Source of the DNA: Geobacter sp.
GTDB lineage: Bacteria; Desulfobacterota; Desulfuromonadia; Geobacterales; Geobacteraceae
Assembly (NCBI GenBank): GCA_016177775.1
Contig: JACOUQ010000004.1
Location: 186,001 to 250,000 of the forward strand
Reading direction: 5' to 3'
DNA: 64,000 nucleotides
Part shown: piece by piece, positions 16,581 to 24,282 of the stretch
How positions within the stretch are numbered: the first letter of the stretch is position 1
Layout of the letters: each line of letters begins with the position of its first letter
The notes under the pieces: model-generated
Seen by the model: the letters and a program-made list of their open reading frames with translations, nothing else
What the model was told of the DNA's origin: nothing
Databases searched by the model: none
Made by a program: the position numbers and the translations under genes

Positions 16581-17300
16581 TCAAAAGCTGTGCGAGCTCT
16601 TCATCAGGATGCTGACGCCGAGGTAGGTGAAGAGCGCAACTGCAAAGCCGAATATCCCCCCCCAGGCGACCCATTTATCCCACTGGTTTCCTTTCAGTCG
16701 CAGGTGCAGCCAGAAGGAGTAGAAGAGCCAGAGGATCGAGGTCCAGAGCTCCTTGGGGGTCCAGAGCCAGTATGTCCCCCAGGCGTAATACCCCCAGATG
16801 CCGCCGGAGACCATGGAGGCGGAGAAGAAGGAGTACCCCACCAGGGCAGCACGGTACTGGAGATCGAGAAGCGGTCGCTCATTTTTCGCAAGGAAAAGCA
16901 CCCCGAGGATGGCGCCTATTCCGAAGAGGGCATAGGCAAAGAAAGCGAGCGCCACGTGCAGCTCGAACCAGTAGGTGCGCAGGATTGGCGGCATCGGCAT
17001 GTTGAAGGAGGGAAAAGGGAGCGAGAGGAGCGTGAAGATTCCGGCGCAGAGTCCCACGCCGAAAGTGAAGCGGGAGGACTCCCCGAGTGTCTTCGAGTAG
17101 AGAAACGGCACCCCCATCACGCCGATGGAGGTGGAAAAAAATACCAAGGTATCGTGGGGGCCGACCAAAGGGAGCCGCCCAAGGTCCATCCCCCGCCACG
17201 CAAGATAGAACAGCTCAACGACGACCCCGGCCAGCAGCAGCGGTCGCTTGAACGAACCGAAGAGATAGAGCCCGGCGACCCCGATCAAAACCCATTTCAT
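16581..17300 (-). CDS. ccsA: CcsA/CcmC-type cytochrome c assembly protein
   Basis: 239-residue multi-pass membrane protein of the heme handling family. The tryptophan-rich heme-binding loop is GYYAWGTYWLWTPKELW (near residue 150). Conserved histidines occur in VGPHDTLVFF near 48, in WFELHVALAFFAYALFG near 110 and in FYSFWLHLRLKGNQW near 180. About six to seven membrane segments are present. It pairs with ResB for c-type cytochrome maturation, an important capacity in Geobacter-like bacteria rich in multiheme cytochromes. GAGGATCTGCC precedes the ATG. It is the upstream gene of the pair. Confidence 0.9.
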   Translation of the reverse strand: MKWVLIGVAGLYLFGSFKRPLLLAGVVVELFYLAWRGMDLGRLPLVGPHDTLVFFSTSIGVMGVPFLYSKTLGESSRFTFGVGLCAGIFTLLSLPFPSFNMPMPPILRTYWFELHVALAFFAYALFGIGAILGVLFLAKNERPLLDLQYRAALVGYSFFSASMVSGGIWGYYAWGTYWLWTPKELWTSILWLFYSFWLHLRLKGNQWDKWVAWGGIFGFAVALFTYLGVSILMKSSHSF

Positions 17301-17342
17301 GGCAGATCCTCAACGAGATGATAATTGCAACGCAATATATCC

Positions 17343-17371
17343 TTAACCTCGACACTTTAAAAGTGTAAAAT
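17343..17371 (+). promoter_or_regulatory. Promoter with embedded palindromic operator candidate
   Basis: TTAACC (17343-17348), 17 bases, TAAAAT (17366-17371). The spacer contains ACACTTT-A-AAAGTGT (17352-17366), a perfect 7-bp-arm palindrome placed where a repressor would block the promoter. It lies about 30 bases before the aminotransferase gene. Confidence 0.45.
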
Positions 17372-17400
17372 AAGTATCACTTCCCAGGGAGTCGATACCC

Positions 17401-18573
17401 ATGAAATTTCCTATCAGCGACCATATCCGGCAGGTCCACTTCCCACCCATCTCCGAGGTCAAGGGGTGGCTGGCGCAGCGGCAACCCGACGACCTCCCCC
17501 TCATCGACCTCTGCCAGGCCATTCCCGACTATCCGCCGGCCCCGGAGCTTGTGGAGCATCTGAGAGGCATGCTGGATGACCCGCTCCTCTCCCGTTATGC
17601 GCCGGATGAGGGGCTTCTCGAAGTGCGCGAGGCGCTTTGCATTGCTTACGCGCGCAAGTACGGCGCCCACATCAACCCGTCACAGTTATGCCTCACCATC
17701 GGCGCCAGCCAGGCCTTCTGGCTCGCCATGGTCACCCTCTGCCGTGCCGGTGACGAGGTGATCGTGCAGTTGCCGTGCTACTTTGACCATCCTATGGCTC
17801 TCGATGCTCTCGGCATCAGCCCCGTCTACGCCCCCTTCGACCCAGAGCACGGCGGGCTTCCCGATCCCGACACCATCGATCAGCTGATCACCCCCCGCAC
17901 CAGAGGGATACTCCTGGTCACGCCGAGCAACCCGAGCGGAGCAGTGACGCCACCGGGATTGATCCATCGCCTCCATGCCCTGGCAGAAAAACACAATATC
18001 GCCCTAGTGCTGGACGAGACCTACAGCGACTTTATCCCCGGCGGCCCCCGTCCCCACGAGCTATTCACCCTCCCCGGATGGGGCGGGCACTTCATTCATC
18101 TCATGTCGTTCGGCAAGACCTTCGCCCTGACAGGGTACCGGGCCGGCATGCTGGCAGCATCGGAGACGTTCATCCACCATGCCCTCAAGATTCAGGACAC
18201 CATGGCGGTCTGCCAGCCCCGCATCACCCAGCACGCGGTCAAATTCGGCGTCGAGAACCTGGACGCCTGGATAGCGGCGAACCGGGAGATGATGGCCCGT
18301 CGCCATGACCTGTTCAGGGACGGGTTCAGCCAGGCGGGGAACCCGTTCACCCTCGTGACCAGCGGCCCCTTCTTCGCCTGGGTGCGCCACCCTTTCACCG
18401 GCAGAAGCGGACGCGAAGTGGCAAAGGCATTGGTGCATGAGGCGGGCATATTGACGCTCCCCGGCGAGGTGTTCGGGCCGGGGCTTTCCGGTTATTTGCG
18501 GCTGGCGTTCGGGAATATCAGGGAGGAGACCATACCGGAGGCGATTGAGAGATTCCGCGGGTTCCGTCTTTAG
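17401..18573 (+). CDS. PLP-dependent aminotransferase, class I/II
   Basis: 390 residues, fold type I. SQAFWLAMVTLCRAGDEVIV near 100 is the PLP phosphate region. TPSNPSGAVTPP (near 182) and LVLDETYSDF (near 205) hold the cofactor. The Schiff-base lysine is in MSFGKTFALTGYRAG near 240, and the substrate arginine is near GYLRLAFGN at the C-terminus. It is distinct from the aminotransferase at 14321, being closer to the AspB/kynurenine-aminotransferase type. Substrate unknown. It has its own promoter with a palindromic operator candidate and is separate from ccsA, which diverges from it. Confidence 0.9.
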   Translation: MKFPISDHIRQVHFPPISEVKGWLAQRQPDDLPLIDLCQAIPDYPPAPELVEHLRGMLDDPLLSRYAPDEGLLEVREALCIAYARKYGAHINPSQLCLTIGASQAFWLAMVTLCRAGDEVIVQLPCYFDHPMALDALGISPVYAPFDPEHGGLPDPDTIDQLITPRTRGILLVTPSNPSGAVTPPGLIHRLHALAEKHNIALVLDETYSDFIPGGPRPHELFTLPGWGGHFIHLMSFGKTFALTGYRAGMLAASETFIHHALKIQDTMAVCQPRITQHAVKFGVENLDAWIAANREMMARRHDLFRDGFSQAGNPFTLVTSGPFFAWVRHPFTGRSGREVAKALVHEAGILTLPGEVFGPGLSGYLRLAFGNIREETIPEAIERFRGFRL

Positions 18574-18597
18574 TAGCTTGTGACATTTCATCGGCAG

Positions 18598-18623
18598 GTT
18601 GGGCAAAGCATAGCGTGCCCAAC
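18598..18623. repeat. Short inverted repeat GTTGGGCA/TGCCCAAC
   Basis: GTTGGGCA and TGCCCAAC flank a 10-base centre just downstream of the aminotransferase. It may act as a transcript end signal for that gene. No U tract is seen. Confidence 0.5.
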
Positions 18624-18650
18624 AGAACCCGCTCATCACGTTCAAAGCAC

Positions 18651-18686
18651 AAAAAGAGCCGCAAAGAAAACGTTCCTTGCGGCTCT
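18651..18686 (-). terminator. Rho-independent terminator of the M23 peptidase gene
   Basis: AGAGCCGCAA and TTGCGGCTCT pair around a 12-base loop (18655-18686). On the minus strand the stem is followed by TTTTTGTGC. It sits 25 bases after the stop at 18711. Confidence 0.8.
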
Positions 18687-18710
18687 CCGTCTTTCCGATT
18701 TGGGGAATTT

Positions 18711-19682
18711 CTACTTGCTTGCAACCCCGCGGGAATCACCTGTTTTCCGGCCACTATCCACGAAAATCGCCTTAACGTTAACAACCTCAGAAACGCTGAC
18801 CGTGCACTCCGGGTCGCTGCCGACGCATGCGCCCGACCAGAAGGCAAACTCCGAACCGCGGTAGGGATCGGCCTTCAAAACCAGCCGGGTGCCGGGGAGC
18901 ACCGTGGCGCTGCATACTCCGCCGCAATTGATGAGGCCGTCAGCAGTGGTCACAACCCCGTAGCCGCTCCCTTCCCTGCTCACGTTGATGTCCGCCCGAT
19001 ACGGCGGGTTATGGCTCCACATGGAACGCACCTTGTTCGGCCCACAGCTCCCCATCCACGGATCAGCCAGCATAAAGCCGTTGGTCCCTTTCTTCATTAC
19101 GCCGAAATGCAGATGCGGGACCAGAGCATCCCCCGAATTCCCCACCTCCCCCAGCTTCTCTCCCTTTTTCACCTTCTGGCCGTTCACCACCGCCACCGAG
19201 CCTTGTCTCATGTGTGCGTAAAGGGTGTAATACCCCGCCAGCGGTCCGTAATGCCGGAGCAGCACGAAATTCCCCGAATTAAACCGCAATGACAGGTCTT
19301 CTCCCGAGGAACCGGGTACAATGCTGATATTCTTGGGATCACAGTCCGGCAAGGTATCGGGACATGCGTCGGAAGCACCGTCCGCAGTCCAGGCCACCTC
19401 GCCATCAGCCGCGGCCAGAATGGGCACTCGGCTCTCCACCGAAACAACCGGGATATCGGTGCCGGTATGGCCGGTATAGCCGGGAGGGCCACAGTTGAAA
19501 GCCTTACCGTCACCGTCGATGTCGGGATAGCCGATACGGAAATGGTCTCCGAGGCAATCGACTCCCGGAATGCAGCCAATAGGCCAGGCAAGCTCACCCG
19601 CGGAAGCGGGAATCGCCAGGGAGGCAAGCGCAATAAATAAAAGGGAAGCGATGGGCTTCCGCATCATGCTGACAAAATTCAT
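18711..19682 (-). CDS. Exported M23-family (LytM-type) metallopeptidase
   Basis: 323 residues. The signal peptide (about 1-27) ends near IPASA. The M23 zinc site is visible: HTGTDIPVVS supplies His and Asp, and HLHFGVMKKG supplies the HxH motif, with YTLYAHMRQGSV between them. This is a complete LytM active site, so it should cut peptidoglycan cross-bridges or a related substrate in the periplasm. Two extras are unusual. An insertion after the first motif carries paired cysteines (DACPDTLPDCDPK), and the C-terminal 80 residues are a beta-rich module with CGGVCSATV and FWSGACVGSDPEC, like repeat modules on secreted proteins. The ATG at 19682 follows GAGGTTAAGG. Confidence 0.87.
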   Translation of the reverse strand: MNFVSMMRKPIASLLFIALASLAIPASAGELAWPIGCIPGVDCLGDHFRIGYPDIDGDGKAFNCGPPGYTGHTGTDIPVVSVESRVPILAAADGEVAWTADGASDACPDTLPDCDPKNISIVPGSSGEDLSLRFNSGNFVLLRHYGPLAGYYTLYAHMRQGSVAVVNGQKVKKGEKLGEVGNSGDALVPHLHFGVMKKGTNGFMLADPWMGSCGPNKVRSMWSHNPPYRADINVSREGSGYGVVTTADGLINCGGVCSATVLPGTRLVLKADPYRGSEFAFWSGACVGSDPECTVSVSEVVNVKAIFVDSGRKTGDSRGVASK

Positions 19683-19871
19683 CCTTAACCTCAATGTTCC
19701 CCATTATACCCCCATGGGACAACCAAAAAGCAAGCAAAATACCTGACATCTTCCCTGCCAAGGCTCGACTTCCCATCCCTGGTGAAAAGCTCCATTTCCC
19801 TGCACAATCCGCCTGTTGTGGTACACTTTCTCAGTGCAGACAGCAGTCGAACACGTTAAGCAGGGAGTACC

Positions 19872-20216
19872 ATGGGATCGAAGACTCTGTCCGGCATCGT
19901 CGAGGTGGAAAACGAGATCCAGCAGCAGGTCGACGCCGAAGATAAGCACTGGCAGGCATGGCTGGAAGATCTTCGCCGCAGCCTGAAGGACGAGGCCGCA
20001 GAGGAAGAGGAGCGCCTGAAACAGGAGCTGGATGCCGCCATTGCCAAGGCAAAAGAGGAAGCGGAGGAGGAAGCGGAGCAGATTCGGGCAGAAGCGGCGA
20101 AGTGGGTGGAGCGGATAGGTTCGCTGAGTGACGAAGCGCTGCGGGAACATGTAATGCGGCATCTGGCGGAGATCGTTACGGGGGCTGACAGTGATCGTCA
20201 GGATGTCCAAGGTTGA
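19872..20216 (+). CDS. ntpF: A/V-type ATPase peripheral stalk subunit (G/H-like)
   Basis: 114 residues, almost entirely a charged coiled coil from about residue 10 to 85, rich in Glu, Lys and Ala. A short C-terminal helix includes LREHVMRHLAEIV. This is the smaller partner of subunit E in the peripheral stalk that holds the catalytic head still. Identification depends on position: it is the first gene of an operon whose order F-I-K-E-C-G-A-B-D equals the Enterococcus hirae ntp operon. Its end overlaps the GTG start of ntpI by 26 bases. An ATG with AGCAGGGAGTACC upstream marks the start. Confidence 0.85.
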   Translation: MGSKTLSGIVEVENEIQQQVDAEDKHWQAWLEDLRRSLKDEAAEEEERLKQELDAAIAKAKEEAEEEAEQIRAEAAKWVERIGSLSDEALREHVMRHLAEIVTGADSDRQDVQG

Positions 20217-22074
20217 GATCATAGGGCCAAAGGAAAGGCTGCTGGAGGTCCTGGCACTGCTCCGGGAGCGGGGGACGCTCCAGATCGAGCCGGAGGTGAG
20301 GGAGTTCGCCGGGCCCGAGGAAGAATGGAAGCCGCAGCCGCTGGTCCTCCATGGCAGAGAGCTGGCCGAGCGGCTCTTCCTTGAGCACATGCTGCAGAGG
20401 ATCGACGAGCTCCTCCAGTGTCTCCCCCCGCTCCAGGTGAGGAAAAGCTATCTCACCCCCATTCCGGTGCTGGATGCCCTCGCCGGCCTGGTGGAGAAGC
20501 ATGCGACAATGTGCCGGGAGTGGCAGGGGAAGCAGCGGTTGCTGCTCCACACGAGGGATGACCTGGAGCGGAGCATAGCCTTTCTGAAGGTGGTCGAGCC
20601 CCTGATCCAGACCATGCGCGGCAGGACCAGCCTTGAATTCATCGGCATCACCATCCGGGACAAGGACGCGGCGCAAGAGATGATGGAGCACGTGGCCAGG
20701 ATGACCAGCGGCCGCTGCGAGTTCGCCTCCACACTGGCCGAGGACGGGACCCTGGTCGGCGTCATCGCCACGCCGCGGGAGCTGGCCGAGAAGGTGCGGC
20801 AGACCCTGAGCGCCGAGCATGTGCCGGAGCTCCCCTTGCCTGGGGAGATCAGGGACCTGCCGCTCCCCGAACGGATCAGGGTGCTGAAGGAAAAGCAGGA
20901 GAGCATCCCGGCCGAGCTGGCCGCGCTGCAGGCAAAACTTGAGGAATTTACCCGGCGGTGGCGGGCCATCTACCTGAGAGTCAGGGAATGGATAGACGAA
21001 CGCCTGACCCTGCTGGTGAGTTCCACCGCCGTCCATGCCACTTCCATGTGTTTCCTGATTCACGGCTGGACCCCCTCTGCCGGCGTGGAAGAGCTGCGCG
21101 CCACATTGGACCAGAGATTCGGCGGAGCTGTGATGGTGGAGGAGAAGGAAATCTTCGAGGAGGAACTGGACAATGTGCCGGTTTCCCTGAAAAACCCCGC
21201 CTTTTTCCGGCCGTTCGAGCTGTTCGCCCGGCTCCTCCCCCTCCCCCGCTACACCTCCTTCGATCCGACCCCCTTCATCGGCACCTTTTTCCCCATCTTC
21301 TTCGGCATGATGCTGGGGGACGCGGGGCACGGGGCTGTTGTCCTCATCCTCTCCCTCATTGCCGGTCACCACTTCGCCAAGCGGCAAATCGTGCGTAATG
21401 CGGCGCAGATCATGGTCGTCTCCTCCCTCTTCGCCATCTTCTTCGGCATCCTGTTCGGAGAATTCTTCGGCGAGTTCGGCGCTGAAATGTTCGGGCTCAG
21501 GCCCTTGCTTCTTGAGCGGCGCAGATCCATCAAGCCGATGATATTCTTCACCCTTTCGATAGGCGTCATGCACGTGGTGTTCGGCCTGCTGCTGGGGGTT
21601 AGCGCGGCCATTCGCCGCCGGACCCCCAGGGAAGCCGCGGTGAAGCTGATCAACATCGTGGCGATCGTGGCGCTGGTGCTCATTTCCCTGTCCATATTCA
21701 CCACCTTTACCCCCCACGCCCTCATCCGGCCGCTCATCGTCATGGTCGTGGCCCTTCTGCCGCTCCTATACATTTTCGGCGGGCTCATTGCCCCCCTGGA
21801 ACTGGTCAAGAACGTCGGTAACATCATCTCCTACGTCCGGATAATGGCAATAGGCCTGACCTCGGTATTCCTGGCCACGGCTGCCCACCGCCTGGGGGGC
21901 ATGACCGGCGACATCGTGCTCGGCACCATCGTCGCAGGAATCATCCACGCATTCAGCCTGGTGCTCGGCGTCTTCGCGCCGACCATTCACGCCCTCAGGC
22001 TGCACTATGTTGAATTTTTCAGCAAATTTTTGGAACATGGAGGCCGGAAGTTCGAGCCGCTGAAAAAACCCTGA
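20191..22074 (+). CDS. ntpI: A/V-type ATPase subunit I (membrane a-type subunit)
   Basis: 627 residues. The N-terminal half (1-330) is cytosolic and helical, connecting to the peripheral stalk, with VEIIGPKERLLEVLALL at the start. The C-terminal half has about seven to eight membrane segments beginning at FIGTFFPIFFGMMLGDAGHG near 365. The essential arginine that faces the c ring should lie in the VGNIISYVRIMAIGL segment near 545. Ions enter and leave the rotor through this subunit. GTG at 20191 has GGGGG upstream; an ATG at 20203 is an alternative. ntpK follows after 23 bases. Confidence 0.95.
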   Translation: MIVRMSKVEIIGPKERLLEVLALLRERGTLQIEPEVREFAGPEEEWKPQPLVLHGRELAERLFLEHMLQRIDELLQCLPPLQVRKSYLTPIPVLDALAGLVEKHATMCREWQGKQRLLLHTRDDLERSIAFLKVVEPLIQTMRGRTSLEFIGITIRDKDAAQEMMEHVARMTSGRCEFASTLAEDGTLVGVIATPRELAEKVRQTLSAEHVPELPLPGEIRDLPLPERIRVLKEKQESIPAELAALQAKLEEFTRRWRAIYLRVREWIDERLTLLVSSTAVHATSMCFLIHGWTPSAGVEELRATLDQRFGGAVMVEEKEIFEEELDNVPVSLKNPAFFRPFELFARLLPLPRYTSFDPTPFIGTFFPIFFGMMLGDAGHGAVVLILSLIAGHHFAKRQIVRNAAQIMVVSSLFAIFFGILFGEFFGEFGAEMFGLRPLLLERRRSIKPMIFFTLSIGVMHVVFGLLLGVSAAIRRRTPREAAVKLINIVAIVALVLISLSIFTTFTPHALIRPLIVMVVALLPLLYIFGGLIAPLELVKNVGNIISYVRIMAIGLTSVFLATAAHRLGGMTGDIVLGTIVAGIIHAFSLVLGVFAPTIHALRLHYVEFFSKFLEHGGRKFEPLKKP

Positions 22075-22097
22075 CCAGCATTCAAAGGAGGAAGCAT

Positions 22098-22310
22098 ATG
22101 GAAAAAGTCCTGTTGGGATTGGCGGCCGCACTGGCCATAGGGTTGAGCGCCCTTGCCACCGGATGGGCCCAGTCGCGGATCGGCGCCGCCGGAGTCGGAA
22201 CCATTGCCGAGAAACCCGAAATGACCGGCACGGTTATAATCCTCCTCGCCATACCGGAAACCATGGTGATTCTCGGGTTCGTGGTGGCGACGATGATTCT
22301 CTACATGTGA
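22098..22310 (+). CDS. ntpK: A/V-type ATPase c-ring proteolipid (subunit K), single hairpin
   Basis: 70 residues forming one two-helix hairpin, the size of an F-type or archaeal c subunit and half the size of the four-helix E. hirae NtpK. Helix 1 carries Q25 in GWAQSRIGAAG. Helix 2 carries the ion-binding E54 followed by T55 in AIPETMVILGFV. These align with the Q110, E139 and T140 region of E. hirae NtpK, a sodium-binding ring, which suggests sodium rather than proton coupling. One carboxylate per hairpin gives a higher ion-to-ATP ratio than the duplicated form. Start from GGAGGAAGCAT-ATG. Confidence 0.93.
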   Translation: MEKVLLGLAAALAIGLSALATGWAQSRIGAAGVGTIAEKPEMTGTVIILLAIPETMVILGFVVATMILYM

Positions 22311-22320
22311 CAGGCCGGTC

Positions 22321-22890
22321 ATGGGGTACGAGAAACTGATAGAAACGCTCCGGAAGGAAGGGGCCGAGAAGGTCGCGGCCATCCGGCAGGAGGTCGAGGC
22401 CCAGGGCGAAGACTTTAAGCGGGAAACCGCCGAAAAGAGCGCCGCCCTCAGGGAAGAGTTCGCCCACCGCGGGGAGGAGGAGCATGCGGCAATCCAAAGG
22501 GAGAGCCTCGCCGAAGCCTTGCGGGAAACGCGCCAACAGCGGCTGGCCGCCGAGCATGAGCTGGCCGGTCGCCTCCTGGAACTGGCCCGGCAGGCCCTCC
22601 CCGACCTGAGGGCCGAACATCCCGGGGAACTTTTCGCCACCCTGGTTAAGGAGCTGCCGCAGGGGCAATGGGAAGTGGTGAAGATCAATCCGGCGGACAG
22701 GAAGGCGGCGAAACGGTTCTTTGCCGACGCAAAGATCAAAACGGACAAGGCGATTGCCGGCGGATTCGAGGCCACCACGGATGATAAGAGGTTCCGCGTG
22801 GTGAATACCCTGGAAAAGCGCCTGGAACGCGCCTGGCCCGAACTCCTCCCCCGCATCCTCGCGGACATCCGGCGGGAGAAAGCGCCGTGA
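22321..22890 (+). CDS. ntpE: A/V-type ATPase subunit E (peripheral stalk)
   Basis: 189 residues. A long N-terminal coiled coil (about 5-90, heavily Glu/Arg/Ala) is followed by a globular C-terminal domain that binds the catalytic head (VKINPADRKAAKRFFAD, then GGFEATTDDKRFRVVNTLEKRLERAW). The latter is the conserved E-subunit end motif. It starts 10 bases after ntpK. Its stop overlaps the ntpC GTG as GTGA, implying coupled translation. Confidence 0.92.
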   Translation: MGYEKLIETLRKEGAEKVAAIRQEVEAQGEDFKRETAEKSAALREEFAHRGEEEHAAIQRESLAEALRETRQQRLAAEHELAGRLLELARQALPDLRAEHPGELFATLVKELPQGQWEVVKINPADRKAAKRFFADAKIKTDKAIAGGFEATTDDKRFRVVNTLEKRLERAWPELLPRILADIRREKAP

Positions 22891-23834
22891 GCGAGTTCCT
22901 CTTCATGCCCGAGCAGCGGGGGTACCCCGCGGACTACCTGCGCGGCAGGATAAGCAGCCGCAAGGGGGGGCTGATAACGGATTGGGAACGGCTGCTGGCC
23001 ACCACCGATCCCCTGCAGGGACTGGCGCTGGAGGAGCATTCGGACGAGGGGATCTGGCGTCGGCTCCTTGCGGAATATGCCTGGATCTGGCGCCAGATGG
23101 AGCCGAAGCTCCGCCAGGTCTTTGCGCCGTATTTCACGCTGCTGGAGTTTCAGACGCTGGTCAAGGTTCTGCGCCTGAATCAGGCAGGGGGAAGCGAGCG
23201 GGGGGCGCAACTCCTCGAGCAGAGCCAGCTCAACCCGGCCATCAAGGCCCACCTCCTTTCCGAGGCGGGGGTGGAGACCGTCATGGCCGGTCTTGTCCCC
23301 CTGCTTGGCGCCATTGACCGGAGATTTTATCGGCTGGAGGAGGCCTTTCGGGAGGAGGGGCTGAGCGGCTTCGAACTCCGACTCGCCGGCCTCTGCCTGG
23401 AATACCGGGCCGAGCGGAAAATGCACCCGGTAATAGAGACTTTCTTTCGCCTGAGCATCGACCACCGCAACCTTCTTGCAATCGCCAAGCATCAACGTTG
23501 GGGGGTCGATACTGCACCGGCCATGATCAGGGGAGGCCACCTGTCGCCGTCCCGGCTGGAAAATGCGGCAAAGGGGGGCGATGGCGGAGCGTTGGCGGAA
23601 CTGGTGCGGCAGACGGCCGGCCGGGAGGTGTCGAAAGAGGATATGGAACAGCTGGAGCCGCTGCTCCTCGCCGCCCTGACCAAGGAGGTGCGGCGGATGG
23701 GGCGGTGCGACGACGAGATCGGGCCGATCCTCGACTACCTCTGGCACCGATTCATGGAGGCGCGCAACCTCGGGATCCTGTTTCACGGCACCCGGCTCGA
23801 CCGCGACACAGTCAGGGCGGAGCTGGTCCAATGA
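22887..23834 (+). CDS. ntpC: A/V-type ATPase subunit C (d-like, AC39 family)
   Basis: 315-residue funnel-shaped helical subunit that links the central rotor shaft to the c ring. It has three repeated helical units, with conserved features such as RGYPADYLRGRISSR near the start, ETFFRLSIDHRNLLAI near 190, and a C-terminal EVRRMGRCDDEIGPILDYLWHRFMEARNLGILFHG. The last stretch is the typical ExxNLR-like end of the family. It starts with GTG overlapping the ntpE stop and ends in an ATGA overlap with ntpG. Confidence 0.92.
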   Translation: MSEFLFMPEQRGYPADYLRGRISSRKGGLITDWERLLATTDPLQGLALEEHSDEGIWRRLLAEYAWIWRQMEPKLRQVFAPYFTLLEFQTLVKVLRLNQAGGSERGAQLLEQSQLNPAIKAHLLSEAGVETVMAGLVPLLGAIDRRFYRLEEAFREEGLSGFELRLAGLCLEYRAERKMHPVIETFFRLSIDHRNLLAIAKHQRWGVDTAPAMIRGGHLSPSRLENAAKGGDGGALAELVRQTAGREVSKEDMEQLEPLLLAALTKEVRRMGRCDDEIGPILDYLWHRFMEARNLGILFHGTRLDRDTVRAELVQ

Positions 23835-24151
23835 AGAGCGTCGTATTCATCACCCCCCCCGATGCCCGCTTCGGCTTCAGCCTGAGCGGTGTCATCCAGC
23901 AAACAGTTTCGCCGGAACAGGCGCTGGAGACCTTGAAAACCGTCCTGGATGACCCGGAGACCGGCGTGGTGATCATAGACGAGCGGCTGCTTGGCGGCAT
24001 CGGCGAGGAGCGCTTCCGCGAGATGGAGCGGCGCTGGTACGGCGTGCTCCTCATATTGCCGGCACCCGAAAAGCTTGCTGCTGAGGGAGAGGATTATCTG
24101 CAGCGCCTTATCAGACGGGCAATCGGATATCATGTTCGGCTGCAGGGGTGA
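23831..24151 (+). CDS. ntpG: A/V-type ATPase subunit F (rotor, NtpG)
   Basis: 106 residues. A small alpha/beta subunit of the central stalk that regulates rotation. VVFITPPDARFGFSLSGV at the start, TGVVIIDERLLGGI near 45, and YGVLLILPAP near 70 form the CheY-like core typical of the family. The ATG at 23831 overlaps the ntpC stop (ATGA). A longer frame reading back into ntpC is spurious. After its stop lies a GC-rich repeat, then ntpA. Confidence 0.92.
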   Translation: MKSVVFITPPDARFGFSLSGVIQQTVSPEQALETLKTVLDDPETGVVIIDERLLGGIGEERFREMERRWYGVLLILPAPEKLAAEGEDYLQRLIRRAIGYHVRLQG

Positions 24152-24159
24152 CAACCTTT

Positions 24160-24281
24160 TACCACCCCCGTCCCCTCCTAAAATATGAGGGGAGCAAACT
24201 CCCCCTCCTTGGTAAGGAGGGGGTCGGGGGGTGGTCGAGGACTCCCCCTCCTTGGCAAGGAGGGGGTCGGGGGGGGTGGTA
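24160..24281. repeat. GC-rich dispersed repeat, copy 2, in the ntpG-ntpA gap
   Basis: A full copy (24160-24241) of the repeat at 12474-12553 in opposite orientation, followed by a second partial unit (about 24237-24281) that repeats ACTCCCCCTCCTTGG and AAGGAGGGGGTCGGGGGG. The G-rich end runs into GGTGGTAC-ATG, so the element supplies the purine-rich sequence before ntpA. A spurious 45-codon extension of ntpA runs through it. Confidence 0.85.
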
Positions 24282-24282
24282 C

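Noticed and set aside
20176-23831. Very long minus-strand frames across ntpI, ntpK, ntpE and ntpC
   Set aside because: Antisense to clear ATPase subunits in a GC-rich genome; no ribosome binding sites or domain motifs.
24148-24282. A 45-residue N-terminal extension of NtpA
   Set aside because: It translates the dispersed repeat; family proteins begin at the MSGHIIGICG position with ATG 24283.
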